DNA of 64,000 nt from Comamonadaceae bacterium (GCA_947450675.1 CANFWI010000001.1:85397-149396); one strand, 5' to 3'; positions 45,919 to 55,337 are shown, counted from the first letter of the stretch. Notes: generated from the letters alone by a model not told the origin. Numbers and translations: made by a program.

Positions 45919-46908
45919 TCATTCCATGCCGGGGATCACGGCCAGTTCAATTTGCACGGCCGACTGTGTGCCAAGCGCGCCCACTTGCACATCAAAGGCG
46001 GGGACGTCATTGATCAAGAGACGCGCCAGTTCGGGTTTTTTGAAATACAAAACGTCGCCGGGCTGCATGTTTTCAATGGTCTTGAAGCTGCCTTCGAACG
46101 AGCCCAGAAGGACGCGCATTTCCAGGCTGGCACTGTCAACCGCATGGCCCAAATCGTCGCGCCATTGGTTGTCAGATTCTTCGTTGCCGTCGCCGGTCTG
46201 AACGCGACTGCGCAGCAGGTCGCGCACCGGTTTGAGTGATGAGTAGGGATAGACCAGGTCGATGAAACCGTGTGCGTCCGGGCCGCTCTCGGTTTCAAAG
46301 CGAGTCAGGATGACGAGGTCATTTTCGTCGGCAATTTGCGCAAACTGTGGGTTGATCTCCGAGCTCACCAGTTCAAAGTCGATCTCCATCAAAGGCGACC
46401 ACGCTTCTTTCAGTGAGCGAAAAAACACATCCAAAATCATGTTGATGATGCGGGTTTCGGTCGGTGTGAAAAGCCGGCCGGAAGGCAGCTGACCAACGCC
46501 ACGGCCGAAGCCACCAAAAAAACTGTCGAGCGAGCTGAAAACCACCACCGGGTCAATCACCACGATGGAATAACCCCGCAACGGGTTCATGCGCACGACG
46601 TTCACTGACAGCGGCGCGCGCAAGTCTTTGAGGTAGTCACCAAAGCGAACAATCTGCACATGGGTCGGGCTGACGCGCGGACTGCTGCGCAGCATTTCGA
46701 GCAAACCCAGACGGAACAAGCGCACAAAGCGCTCGTTGATCATGTCAATCGACGCGACATTGACACCCAGACTGCTGTCCTCGCTGGCGATGTCATGCTT
46801 TTTGACGTGGGCTGACGTGTTGAACCCCGTGTCGACCGGAATCGTTCCGTCGTTGACACCTTCGGCGAGGGCCGAAAGCTCTTCAGGGGTCAGCAAAGTG
46901 GTGGCCAT
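45919..46908 (-). CDS. fliM: C-ring switch protein FliM
   Basis: Binds CheY-P and FliG/FliN in the rotor. ATG 46908 gives the normal start MATTLLTPEELSALAEG; an ORF extension to 47019 runs into fliL and is rejected. Middle domain (NERFVRLFRLGLLEMLRSSPRVS, NPLRGYSIVVIDPVVVFSSLDSFFGG) and C-terminal SpoA domain are intact. 329 residues. Confidence 0.97.
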   Translation of the reverse strand: MATTLLTPEELSALAEGVNDGTIPVDTGFNTSAHVKKHDIASEDSSLGVNVASIDMINERFVRLFRLGLLEMLRSSPRVSPTHVQIVRFGDYLKDLRAPLSVNVVRMNPLRGYSIVVIDPVVVFSSLDSFFGGFGRGVGQLPSGRLFTPTETRIINMILDVFFRSLKEAWSPLMEIDFELVSSEINPQFAQIADENDLVILTRFETESGPDAHGFIDLVYPYSSLKPVRDLLRSRVQTGDGNEESDNQWRDDLGHAVDSASLEMRVLLGSFEGSFKTIENMQPGDVLYFKKPELARLLINDVPAFDVQVGALGTQSAVQIELAVIPGME

Positions 46909-46954
46909 GGTCTGTTCAGAATGCGGGGCGAAATGGGCGCTGCGAAATACGGCG

Positions 46955-47599
46955 TTATTGGGTGACGAAAGAGGTGAAATAAACCTCCTCAATGCCGCCA
47001 AAGTCTTCGTATTTTTCAAGCAAGGTGTTCATCACATCGCGAATGTGAACGGCCAAGTCCTTGCGGAAGTCCGGCTTGGTCAGATCAGCGTCAACGGTTT
47101 GACGCATGACATCCAAGATCACCGAGCGAAGCGCCATTTCATGCTTTTTAACGTTGTCAATCACCCGCTGGTCGTAGCGCGTCATGATGGCAATTTGAAC
47201 CGACATGACCTTGCGCGAACCGGTCAGGTTAGACAAGAAATCGTTGTCGAGCTTGAGGTAGCTGTAATCAAAACGCGTGAGTTCCGGTGACTTTTTGCTG
47301 AGCTTTGCCGGGCCACTGTCTTTACCGCCTTTGATGGGTGCGCCATGGGCATCGGTTTTGGGGGCTTCGCCATGGCCATCGGCCTTGGCCGGCGCCGCAT
47401 GGGGGTCGGCTGCGCCATGGGCATCACCTTCCAGCATCTGCTCGGCTGTCAAATCCGCTTTGGGCTTGAAAAAGCCGGTAGCAAACAGCGTTCCACCGAC
47501 GGCGCCACCAATGACCAAAAGCAAGGCGACGACGCCTCCAATGATCAAGACAATCGGCTTTTTAGCTTTTGGTTCTGTATCAACAACTTCTTCAACCAT
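46955..47599 (-). CDS. fliL: Flagellar basal-body protein FliL
   Basis: Stator-associated single-pass membrane protein. TM about 15-42 (IVLIIGGVVALLLVIGGAVGG). Then a His/Ala/Asp-rich spacer (about 58-92; GDAHGAADPHAAP, DGHGEAP, DAHGAPIKGG) that is not typical of FliL, and the conserved periplasmic domain (SYLKLDNDFLSNL, QIAIMTRYDQRVIDNVKKHEMALRSVILDVM). 214 residues; longer than the usual 150-175 because of the spacer. Confidence 0.94.
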   Translation of the reverse strand: MVEEVVDTEPKAKKPIVLIIGGVVALLLVIGGAVGGTLFATGFFKPKADLTAEQMLEGDAHGAADPHAAPAKADGHGEAPKTDAHGAPIKGGKDSGPAKLSKKSPELTRFDYSYLKLDNDFLSNLTGSRKVMSVQIAIMTRYDQRVIDNVKKHEMALRSVILDVMRQTVDADLTKPDFRKDLAVHIRDVMNTLLEKYEDFGGIEEVYFTSFVTQ

Positions 47600-47641
47600 G
47601 CGACACCTCGTTCAAAGGATTTATAAAATTTGTCTCTTGAA

Positions 47642-49252
47642 TCAAGCCAGCACGTCCCACGCGCCACTTGAATCACTCTGTCGAACACTGCCTGACGGCG
47701 CTGTCGCGGCCACTGACTGAACCGGTCCAGCGACCGCATCACTGTCATTCGGCGCATGGCTGCGAGGCGTTTGCGAGGGTGTCGGATTTCCGCCAGATTG
47801 ACGCGCGGAATCTCCATTCACCCAGACATTAGCAACTGCCGTGCCTGATTGCGACAAGCTGTCGCGCAACTTGGGCAGACCCTGCGTGATCAGTTCACGT
47901 GTGAGCGGGTTGTCTGAACGGAAGACGGCATCCAAGCCACCCGAGCGCATCTGTAGCTCGAGATCAATCCGGCCCAAGCTGGCGGGATCCAGACGCATCT
48001 GCATCTTCCATTCGCCACGTTCGATCTGCGCCTGCAGCCGTTGGCCGAGTGCTTGCCCCAGACGGTCGGCCAGCAGCTGGTAGTTTTCAGCCCGCTGGGC
48101 CGACTGGCTGGGGTTGACGACGTCAGGCGACAAGGTCAAAGAACCCGCCGCTTTACGGCTGCCGTCGATGGGCACAGCGGCAACGTCGCCTGTGTCTGCA
48201 TCCTTCACCGCGGTGGTGATGCCGTCAACGGATTCAGTTGAATCAACCGGTTCGGCCAGCGTTCCGGCTGGGGTGAAAAACTGGCGCATGTCTAAGGTTG
48301 TTTGGCCGGGACTCGCCGCGACCACGGCGTTCGCTGTGAGGTTGCCCCAGGTCTGCGCCTGTCCATTGCCGGACAGCGTGGCAAGCCGGCGCGTCAACGC
48401 CGTGACGGCTTCACGCGGCAGCAGCAACTCAACCCGCAGCGCGTCGCTCATGGCTTTGTCAGCACTGACCGGCTTGACTTCTCCCAGTGCAGTCATTCCT
48501 GTCAGTGCGCTCTGCACCGGAGGCTTTGTCACCTGCCAAGCCACATCAGTCGCAGCGGCCGTGGCCGTGGCCAAGGGCACAGCGGTGACTGAAGCCGGGT
48601 GCGCTGCAAGCCCCTGCGCAGACAGAAAATAGGCCGCGGGGACCGGTGCTGGCGTTGGTTTAAAACTGCCATCAGCCGCCAACACCAAGTCACTCGCCAA
48701 GGGGGCGATCACCGCATTCGCTTGGCTGACCAAGGTCTGGCCGAGCATCACGTCTGGCGTCTGCAAGGCCAATTCACTGACACTCAAAGCCGCAACCGTT
48801 GTCGGCTTGACCGAATTGAGAGCCAAGGCCTGACCCGCTAAAAAGTAAGCAGCCCCGACCGTCGCTGATGTCGCTGACAAACCGGCCACACCAGCCGGTG
48901 CCGGCGCCGCCAAGTCCCCGAATAAAGATGCCAGCGTACTTTCGTCAAGCCCTTGGGACCTGGCAAACGCCATCAGACTGCCGGTATCAGGCACCGGCTT
49001 GGCCGCCGTGATGACTTCGATCTGCGACCCCAAAGGAAGGGCTTGCAAACCAGCTTCGGCCAAACCGGCAGCGGCAATACCTTGCCGCTTTGGGTCGGCC
49101 AGCATGCTGCCGAGCAAATTGGCAAAATCAGCACCGCGCAGCGCTTCGCCCGGCGCAGTACCGGGTGTAACGCTGGGCGAAACGCCCTGCACCGCCGGGC
49201 CAGCCGGGCCAGGGGAAGCATTGAGTAAGGAAGTAAGAGGGTTTGCGTCCAT
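47642..49252 (-). CDS. fliK: Hook-length control protein FliK
   Basis: Secreted molecular ruler. 536 residues, low-complexity Ala/Thr/Pro N-terminal part and a C-terminal Flg_hook domain (GEWKMQMRLDPASLGRIDLELQM, RELITQGLPKLRDSLSQSGTAVANVWVN). First gene of the minus-strand operon fliKLMNOPQR-flhB plus three further genes. A long hook subunit and a long ruler occur together here. Confidence 0.93.
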   Translation of the reverse strand: MDANPLTSLLNASPGPAGPAVQGVSPSVTPGTAPGEALRGADFANLLGSMLADPKRQGIAAAGLAEAGLQALPLGSQIEVITAAKPVPDTGSLMAFARSQGLDESTLASLFGDLAAPAPAGVAGLSATSATVGAAYFLAGQALALNSVKPTTVAALSVSELALQTPDVMLGQTLVSQANAVIAPLASDLVLAADGSFKPTPAPVPAAYFLSAQGLAAHPASVTAVPLATATAAATDVAWQVTKPPVQSALTGMTALGEVKPVSADKAMSDALRVELLLPREAVTALTRRLATLSGNGQAQTWGNLTANAVVAASPGQTTLDMRQFFTPAGTLAEPVDSTESVDGITTAVKDADTGDVAAVPIDGSRKAAGSLTLSPDVVNPSQSAQRAENYQLLADRLGQALGQRLQAQIERGEWKMQMRLDPASLGRIDLELQMRSGGLDAVFRSDNPLTRELITQGLPKLRDSLSQSGTAVANVWVNGDSARQSGGNPTPSQTPRSHAPNDSDAVAGPVQSVAATAPSGSVRQSDSSGAWDVLA

Positions 49253-49389
49253 GTGATTTTTGCTTGAGAAATCAGAGTAATCAGGTCAACCGTGAATCGG
49301 GCTGACAACTACACAGCAAAAACCGTGACCGGACAGGTCTTGCCGCTTCAGCACAGAGGGAAACCGCCCAATCGACTGTCGACTTTGCA

Positions 49390-49405
49390 TGGCACAGAGT
49401 TTGCA
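49390..49405 (+). promoter_or_regulatory. Sigma-54 promoter of the flhA operon
   Basis: TGGCACAGAGTTTGCA: exact -24 and -12 elements with 5-base spacing, 64 bases before flhA. Confidence 0.85.
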
Positions 49406-49468
49406 GAGTAAGACCACGACAACCGACTTTCCACGCTTTTTCACGCTTTTCACCGACCCATCGCCCTC

Positions 49469-51577
49469 ATGAACACATTGACCCTGTCAAGTATTCGACA
49501 GATCCTGTCTGGCTTCAGCCTCAAAGGGCTGGCCATTCCGGCGCTTGTCCTGCTGATCACGGCCATGTTGGTGTTGCCGTTCCCGCCGTGGCTGTTGGAC
49601 GTCCTCTTCACTTTCAACATTGCGTCCAGCCTGCTGATCATCATGATCGCCATCGGCACCCGCAAGCCGCTGGAGTTTTCATCCTTTCCATCCGTCTTGC
49701 TGTTTGCAACGATGATGCGGCTCGGTCTGAACGTCGCATCGACACGGGTCGTACTGGTCAACGGCCACGAAGGCGAAGAAGCCGCCGGCAAAGTGGTCGC
49801 AGCGTTCGGTCACATCGTCATTGGCGGCAACTACGTGGTGGGCTTCATCATCTTCGGCATCCTGATGATCATCAACTTCATCGTGGTGACCAAGGGCGCT
49901 GGTCGGGTCTCGGAGGTCAACGCCCGCTTCACGCTGGACGCCATGCCGGGCAAGCAAATGTCGATTGATGCGGACCTGAACGCCGGCGTGATCGATCAGG
50001 ACACGGCGAAAAAACGCCGCGAAGAGCTGTCCCAAGAATCGGACTTCTTCGGCTCGATGGATGGTGCTTCCAAGTTCGTCAGCGGAGACGCTGTGGCCGG
50101 TCTGATGATCTTGATCATCAACTTAGTGGGTGGCTTGGCGATTGGCATTGGCCAGCATGATTTGTCGCTGGCTGAAGCGGGCCGTATTTACACCCTGCTG
50201 ACCATCGGCGATGGTTTGGTGGCGCAAATTCCGTCCTTGTTCTTGTCCCTGGCAACCGCCATCATCGTGACCCGCGTGACGACCGCTGAGTCCATGACCG
50301 AGCAGGCGACGACGCAGCTGTCAAACCCGTCTGCCCTGTTCATCTCCGCCAGTATTCTGGCCATCTTGGGACTGGTGCCCGGAATGCCGCACTTTGTCTT
50401 CTTGTTACTCGCCAGTGGCTGTGCCGGTATCGGCTTCATGGTTTTACGCCGCAGCAGCATGCCGGAAACCAGCCCAGCAGGCATCGCCCGTGCGGCCGCT
50501 GAAAGTGGCATTGAAGAGCCCAAAGAGCTCGATTGGGATGACGTCGATCAGGTTGATCTGATTGGTCTGGAGATTGGCTACGGCTTGATCCCCTTGGTCA
50601 ACCCGGAGGCGGGTGGGCAGCTGATGGCGCGCGTCAAGGGCGTGCGCAAAAAACTCTCTGTCGAACTCGGCTTCTTGATTCAACCGGTGCGCATCCGTGA
50701 CGCTCTGAACATTGACCCTGACACGTATCACATCGTGCTCAAAGGGGTGGTCCGCGGCAAGGGCGAAATCCGCGTCGGCCGCGAAATGGCCATCAACCCC
50801 GGCCAGGTCTATGGCTCGCTTGAAGGCGTCGCCTGCAAAGAGCCCGCTTTCGGTTTGGACGCCGTTTGGATTGACCCGTCGCAACGCGACCACGCACGCA
50901 CGCTGGGCTACACCGTGGTGGACGCCAGCACGGCGGTCGCCACGCACTTGAACAAGGTGCTGCGCGACAACGCCTCAGACCTGCTCAGCCACGACGAAGT
51001 TCAGCAGTTGCTGGACAAGTTGGCGGCCAAGTCACCCAAGCTGGTGGAAGACTTGGTGCCGGGCAAGTTGTCGCTGGGCGTGGTCACCCGCACCTTGCAA
51101 AACGTGCTGGGGGAGTCGGTCTCGATACGCGACATGCGGACCATCGTCGAGGCGCTGTCTGAAGCCTGTGGCCGCACCCAAGACCCTGACCAGCTGACCT
51201 CCATCATTCGCCCCAAACTCGGGCGGATGATTGTGCAAGGGTTGGTCGACGCGCAAAACGGTTTGTCCGTCATCACCCTCGACCCCGGCCTGGAACAACT
51301 GCTGCACAACGTGCTGCAGCAAAGCGGCCCGAACCAAAACATGGTGCTTGAGCCCGGCTTGGCTGAGCGCCTCTTCAGCGCGCTGCGCGACGGCGCCCGC
51401 ACCGTCGAAGAACAAGGCCACCCTGCCGTGCTGGTGGTGTCACCGGCGATTCGCCCATGGCTCTCGAAGGCTGTGCGCTTCAGAGTCACCGACTTGACGA
51501 TCTTGTCTTACAGCGAAATTCCTGAGGACCAAATGGTCAAAGTCATCCACACCGTGCACGCCGAAACCAAAAAATAA
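49469..51577 (+). CDS. flhA: Flagellar export protein FlhA
   Basis: Large export-gate subunit. Eight TM helices in the N-terminal 330 residues, family signature TMMRLGLNVASTRVVLVNGHEG and the cytoplasmic domain that docks export chaperones (ELDWDDVDQVDLIGLEIGYGL...). 702 residues, normal. Heads the plus-strand operon flhA-flhF-flhG-fliA; divergent from fliK. Confidence 0.98.
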   Translation: MNTLTLSSIRQILSGFSLKGLAIPALVLLITAMLVLPFPPWLLDVLFTFNIASSLLIIMIAIGTRKPLEFSSFPSVLLFATMMRLGLNVASTRVVLVNGHEGEEAAGKVVAAFGHIVIGGNYVVGFIIFGILMIINFIVVTKGAGRVSEVNARFTLDAMPGKQMSIDADLNAGVIDQDTAKKRREELSQESDFFGSMDGASKFVSGDAVAGLMILIINLVGGLAIGIGQHDLSLAEAGRIYTLLTIGDGLVAQIPSLFLSLATAIIVTRVTTAESMTEQATTQLSNPSALFISASILAILGLVPGMPHFVFLLLASGCAGIGFMVLRRSSMPETSPAGIARAAAESGIEEPKELDWDDVDQVDLIGLEIGYGLIPLVNPEAGGQLMARVKGVRKKLSVELGFLIQPVRIRDALNIDPDTYHIVLKGVVRGKGEIRVGREMAINPGQVYGSLEGVACKEPAFGLDAVWIDPSQRDHARTLGYTVVDASTAVATHLNKVLRDNASDLLSHDEVQQLLDKLAAKSPKLVEDLVPGKLSLGVVTRTLQNVLGESVSIRDMRTIVEALSEACGRTQDPDQLTSIIRPKLGRMIVQGLVDAQNGLSVITLDPGLEQLLHNVLQQSGPNQNMVLEPGLAERLFSALRDGARTVEEQGHPAVLVVSPAIRPWLSKAVRFRVTDLTILSYSEIPEDQMVKVIHTVHAETKK

Positions 51578-51589
51578 CCCCCTACTGCC

Positions 51590-52891
51590 ATGCAACTCAA
51601 GCGAATACTTGCCCGCGATACCCGCACCGCCACAGACAAGGCGATTGCACTTTATGGTTCGGACGTTCTGATCATCTCCAATCATTTGGTGAACGGTCAG
51701 ACAGAACTGGTGGTTGCACTCGACTTGCCGGAAGCAGAAACGGCCGCCACTGCCAGCGCCGTTCGTGCCGTGTCCTTGCTCGATGTGGCGTCCAAAAAAG
51801 TGGCTCCAGCCGCGGCAACAAAAACAGACTCTGTCAGTTTTCGGGAAAGCCTGGTTCAAGCCGAGTGGGATGCATCCCCTTCACTTGAAGCAGAACCCAA
51901 GTCAAACCTGAAAACAGGCACAGCCAACCCGCAAGACGCCCGCGATTATTTACGCGGCCGCGAAATTGTGGATCTGGTGCGTGATGAGCTGGCCTTGATT
52001 CGCCGGGAATTCCGCCTGAACCAACAAACCACCGGCTGGCAAAGCGGTCTCAGTCTGGCACCGGCCGTGCAAGCCTTGGCGCGTGAGCTGGGTGAAGCCA
52101 GCATTCCGCAGGAACTGCGCGCTTTGCTGATGGACTCCCTCAAAGACCACACAACGCCAGCCAAAGCCATGCAGGCACTCAAAGCACAATTGACACACGC
52201 CTTGGATCGACCCGCCGTGACGCTGCCCACAGCGGGCGTGCACTTGCTGGCAGGCCCTTCTGGCGCTGGCAAAACACTGATGACGGCGCGGCTGGCGCGG
52301 CACGCCGAGGCCCTGCACGGTGCTCACGATATCGCCGTGATCAGCTACCAAGATGTTCGGGCGGGCGCCTGGAGCCAAACACAAATGCTGGCATCGCAAC
52401 TCGGTATTGACAGCTTTCGGGCTGGCGATGCGGCCACCTTGGCGCTGCTGCTGAATGAGCTCTCACAGCGAAAACTGGTGTTGATCGACACCCCAGGCGT
52501 GCAAATGAACGCACGTGTGGCGGAGGTCTTGTTGATCCATGCGGACTGCGGTTGCCACGCCGTGGTGCCGGCTGACGCCTCCAGCGCGACCCTCGCTAAA
52601 TTGATCGACAGCGGCATTGTTTGGCACAGCTTGCTGGTGAGCAAAGTCGACGAAAGCTCGCAACCATGGCCGTTGCTACACTTTTTGAGCAACCATTTAT
52701 TGGGCTTGGCGGGTGCGAGTGACGGTGTTTCGGCCGTTGACCTGATCCAAGATTTTCCAGTTCAAAAACTCGTTGCGCTTGGCTTGGCTCAGCTGCAGCC
52801 GACCAGCTCACAGCCCGCTGAAAAAATAACGTCCGGCTTTGTCGATCAACGAGCCCTTCGTCAATTCCATTTGAACGTGGTGCCCGCATGA
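51590..52891 (+). CDS. flhF: Flagellar placement GTPase FlhF, divergent
   Basis: SRP-type GTPase that sets flagellum position and number. N-terminal MQLKRILARDTRTATDKAIALYGSDVLIIS and P-loop GPSGAGKT (222-229) are clear. Other G-motifs are altered: DTPG instead of DTAGR, SKVDE instead of TKLDE, and the family DTYRIGA segment is replaced by SYQDVRAGAWSQ. 433 residues. It may bind GTP weakly or act mainly as a scaffold. The end overlaps flhG (ATGA). Confidence 0.92.
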   Translation: MQLKRILARDTRTATDKAIALYGSDVLIISNHLVNGQTELVVALDLPEAETAATASAVRAVSLLDVASKKVAPAAATKTDSVSFRESLVQAEWDASPSLEAEPKSNLKTGTANPQDARDYLRGREIVDLVRDELALIRREFRLNQQTTGWQSGLSLAPAVQALARELGEASIPQELRALLMDSLKDHTTPAKAMQALKAQLTHALDRPAVTLPTAGVHLLAGPSGAGKTLMTARLARHAEALHGAHDIAVISYQDVRAGAWSQTQMLASQLGIDSFRAGDAATLALLLNELSQRKLVLIDTPGVQMNARVAEVLLIHADCGCHAVVPADASSATLAKLIDSGIVWHSLLVSKVDESSQPWPLLHFLSNHLLGLAGASDGVSAVDLIQDFPVQKLVALGLAQLQPTSSQPAEKITSGFVDQRALRQFHLNVVPA

Positions 52892-53730
52892 AGCACCTTC
52901 TCTTGAAAGATCGCATGAGCCAGCCATCCCGCACGCAAGTCATCGGCATCGCCAGCGGCAAAGGGGGTGTCGGCAAAACCATCGTCTCCGTGAATCTGGC
53001 TGTCGCCCTGCAACTCATGGGCAAGCGGGTCATGCTGCTGGATGCCGACCTGGGCATGGCGAACGCGCAAATTGCGCTGGGCACCCGCTGCACCTACAAC
53101 CTGAGTCACTTTCTGAGCGGTGAAAAAACGCTGGAAGAAATCATCGTCACAACCCGCGCTGGGGTTCGCTTGGTGCCAGGCGCATCCGGCATGCAAGACA
53201 TGGCCGCGCTGAGTCAGCTGCAGGCGGCCAGCATCGTGCAAGCCTTCAGTGCGCTGGAGGAAGACATCGACTACTTGATCGTGGACATGGCCGCCGGCAT
53301 TTCACCTTCGGTGCTTGCTTTCATGACCGCTTGCCCACGGCGTTACATCGTCGTGCGCGACGACCCATCGTCGATTGCCGATGCCTACGGAACCATCAAA
53401 GTGCTGATTCAGGAGTTGGGGCTGAATGAAATTTATCTGGTGCTCAATGGCATGAACAGCCAAAAGGAAGGCCAAGTGCTTTTTGACCGCATGAACCAGG
53501 TCTGCGCAAGGTTTCTGAACCAAAGCGTCAATTACCTCGCGACCATCGAGAATGACGTAAACATTCTGCAGTCGTTGAAAAAATACCAGTCGGTGCTGGA
53601 GTTTGCACCCGACAGCACCGGCGCCCGTGACTTTCGCCGCTTAGCAGACGCCACCGAAAAACTGGCCCCGATCGAAGAAGCCTCGGGTGGTCTTGAGTTT
53701 TTCGTCGAGAGGCTGGTCCGTCGGACCTGA
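52888..53730 (+). CDS. flhG: MinD-like ATPase FlhG (FleN/YlxH)
   Basis: Counts flagella and restrains the master activator in polar flagellates. Deviant Walker A KGGVGKT (25-31), DADLGMANAQIALG, and DYLIVDMAAGIS are present. 280 residues. ATG 52888 overlaps the flhF stop; ATG 52915 is an alternative. The flhF-flhG pair implies polar placement. It is expected to act on the sigma-54 activator encoded at 38074, as FleN does on FleQ; that activator lacks the FleQ N-domain. Confidence 0.94.
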   Translation: MKHLLLKDRMSQPSRTQVIGIASGKGGVGKTIVSVNLAVALQLMGKRVMLLDADLGMANAQIALGTRCTYNLSHFLSGEKTLEEIIVTTRAGVRLVPGASGMQDMAALSQLQAASIVQAFSALEEDIDYLIVDMAAGISPSVLAFMTACPRRYIVVRDDPSSIADAYGTIKVLIQELGLNEIYLVLNGMNSQKEGQVLFDRMNQVCARFLNQSVNYLATIENDVNILQSLKKYQSVLEFAPDSTGARDFRRLADATEKLAPIEEASGGLEFFVERLVRRT

Positions 53731-53734
53731 AAAA

Positions 53735-54478
53735 ATGGCTCCCCCCATCCGTCTTTACGAAGAAGTTCAGAACAACCACGAAGCCTTGGTGCTGGCGCAC
53801 ATGGGCATGGTCAAGCGCGTGGCGCTGCACCTGAAAGTGCGCATCCCTCCGTTCATGGAACTGGACGAATTGATTCAGGTCGGCATGATTGGCCTGCTGG
53901 AAGCCGCACGCGCCTTCAACCCGTCCAAGGGCATCGAGTTTGAGGGGTTTGCCCACAGCCGTGTGCGCGGCGCCATTCTGGATGAAGTGCGACGACTGTC
54001 GTTTTTACCGCGCTCGGCGGTCGCCTTCAACAAGTCACACAGCAAAGCCACCGACATCCTCGCCTCTGAGTTGGGTCGGATTCCCACGCAAACGGAACTA
54101 GCCGAGCACGTCGGCAAAGACTTGGATGCGTTTCAAAAAGAACGCGGCCAAGCCAAACGCTTCGAAACCTATTCGATGGAGGTGATGAATGACGAAGTCA
54201 TGAACATCGCCGACGACAGCTCCCACCAGCCAGACGCCATCGTTGAGCACGCCCAGTTCATGGGTGCGGTGGCCGGCGCTATTGGCGACCTGGCTGAGCG
54301 CGACCAATTGCTGATGAACCTGTACTACGTCGAAGAACTCAATCTCAAGGAGATTGGAGAAGTGCTGGGCGTGACTGAATCCCGTGTCAGCCAGTTGTTG
54401 AGTGCCGTTGTCAAAAAATTACGGGTCACTTTGCAAGTGGCTGAACCACCGTCCAGCAAACCGCGGGTTCGCGGCTAA
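53735..54478 (+). CDS. fliA: Flagellar sigma factor FliA (sigma-28)
   Basis: Directs RNA polymerase to late flagellar promoters. Regions 2 (HLKVRIPPFMELDELIQVGMIGLLEAARAFNPSKGIEFEGFAHSRVRGAILDEVRR, residues about 30-85), 3 (ASELGRIPTQTELAEHVG) and 4 (LYYVEELNLKEIGEVLGVTESRVSQL) are intact. ATG 53735 is used, 4 bases after the flhG stop. 247 residues. Targets visible in this window are fliC, flaG, flgMN and fliS. Confidence 0.97.
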   Translation: MAPPIRLYEEVQNNHEALVLAHMGMVKRVALHLKVRIPPFMELDELIQVGMIGLLEAARAFNPSKGIEFEGFAHSRVRGAILDEVRRLSFLPRSAVAFNKSHSKATDILASELGRIPTQTELAEHVGKDLDAFQKERGQAKRFETYSMEVMNDEVMNIADDSSHQPDAIVEHAQFMGAVAGAIGDLAERDQLLMNLYYVEELNLKEIGEVLGVTESRVSQLLSAVVKKLRVTLQVAEPPSSKPRVRG

Positions 54479-54535
54479 CGCGACAAAGGGCGGCCTAGCG
54501 GCTCGTCATACAAGGCGCAGCACAGCGGCATCACC

Positions 54536-54920
54536 ATGAAGCTCAAGGACACTGCGCGACAGCCCCTGCGGGCATCCCGCGAGCTATTGAATTTTTTGCC
54601 CATCGGTTTGGCAAGCTTGCTGCAAGAGATGGCGTCTGAAGCAGACCTTGGCCAGAAATTCATGAAGATGTTTTTCATTCTTCAAAGCTTGCAAATGGAC
54701 GATTTTTCATTGGAGATGCAAGCCAAGGCAATGCCTTTTTTAATCAGGCCCATTGACACGCACGCAGGTGAAAAATTTGAAAAATCGGCAGCGCTAAAGC
54801 CCTTGCCGATTACGTCGATAAAAGTAATACAGCCGACGCAACTCGACATCTGGCCTCAAGTTTTCCTTTGGCGTTCCGATACATGCAGTGTCCACATACA
54901 GTTAATCAGGAGCGACCGAC
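54536..54920 (+). other. Doubtful short ORF and fliS upstream region
   Basis: An ATG at 54536 opens a 154-codon frame that runs into fliS. The first 60 codons (MKLKDTARQPLRASRELLN..., LLQEMASEADLGQKFMKM) look protein-like, but codon use then degrades and no family is recognised. The frame also covers the sigma-28 promoter of fliS. It may be a remnant of a gene between fliA and fliS; I do not call it as a real CDS. Confidence 0.3.
54856..54882 (+). promoter_or_regulatory. Sigma-28 (FliA) promoter of fliS
   Basis: TCAAGTTT (54856-54863), 11-base spacer, TCCGATAC (54875-54882), 38 bases before the fliS start. Confidence 0.8.
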
Positions 54921-55337
54921 ATGCGAGTTCATTTCAAGGCCATGGAAAGTTATGGTGCTGGCAACGTTGCCAGCCAAGCCGTTGTGGCCAACAAGGTTGA
55001 ACTCATTCAGATGCTTTTTGACGGCCTGATTGAAAGCATGATGTCGGCGCAAGGCCACATCCAGCACGGCGCGATCGCTGAAAAGGGCAAAAGCCTGGCC
55101 CGCGCTAACCGTATTTTGTTTGGTCTGCAAGGCGCACTCGACTTCGAAAAAGGCGGCGATCTGGCCAGCAACCTGAATGAGCTGTACAGCTACGTCACAC
55201 GCCGCTTGCTGCACATCAATATGCACAACGACCTAGACGCCTTGCGTGAAGTCCACGGCCTGATGAGTGAAATCCGCCAAGCTTGGCGTGATGTCCCTTC
55301 TTTGCTGCCAGCCCGCACCAGCCTGACCGCGCATTGA
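54921..55337 (+). CDS. fliS: Flagellin export chaperone FliS
   Basis: Binds the flagellin C-terminus before export. Family blocks NKVELIQMLFDGLIESMMSAQGHI, KGKSLARANRILFGLQGALDFEKGGDLASNLNELYSYVTRRL are clear. 138 residues. It lies alone, not next to fliD as usual, and has its own sigma-28 promoter. Confidence 0.95.
   Translation: MRVHFKAMESYGAGNVASQAVVANKVELIQMLFDGLIESMMSAQGHIQHGAIAEKGKSLARANRILFGLQGALDFEKGGDLASNLNELYSYVTRRLLHINMHNDLDALREVHGLMSEIRQAWRDVPSLLPARTSLTAH

Noticed and set aside
46909..47019. N-terminal extension of FliM
   Set aside because: The extension runs into fliL and the protein beginning at ATG 46908 starts exactly like other FliM.
49320..49345. Sigma-54 promoter for fliK on the minus strand
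   Set aside because: GGTCAC and TTGCT are there but the GG to GC distance is 11 instead of 10 bases.
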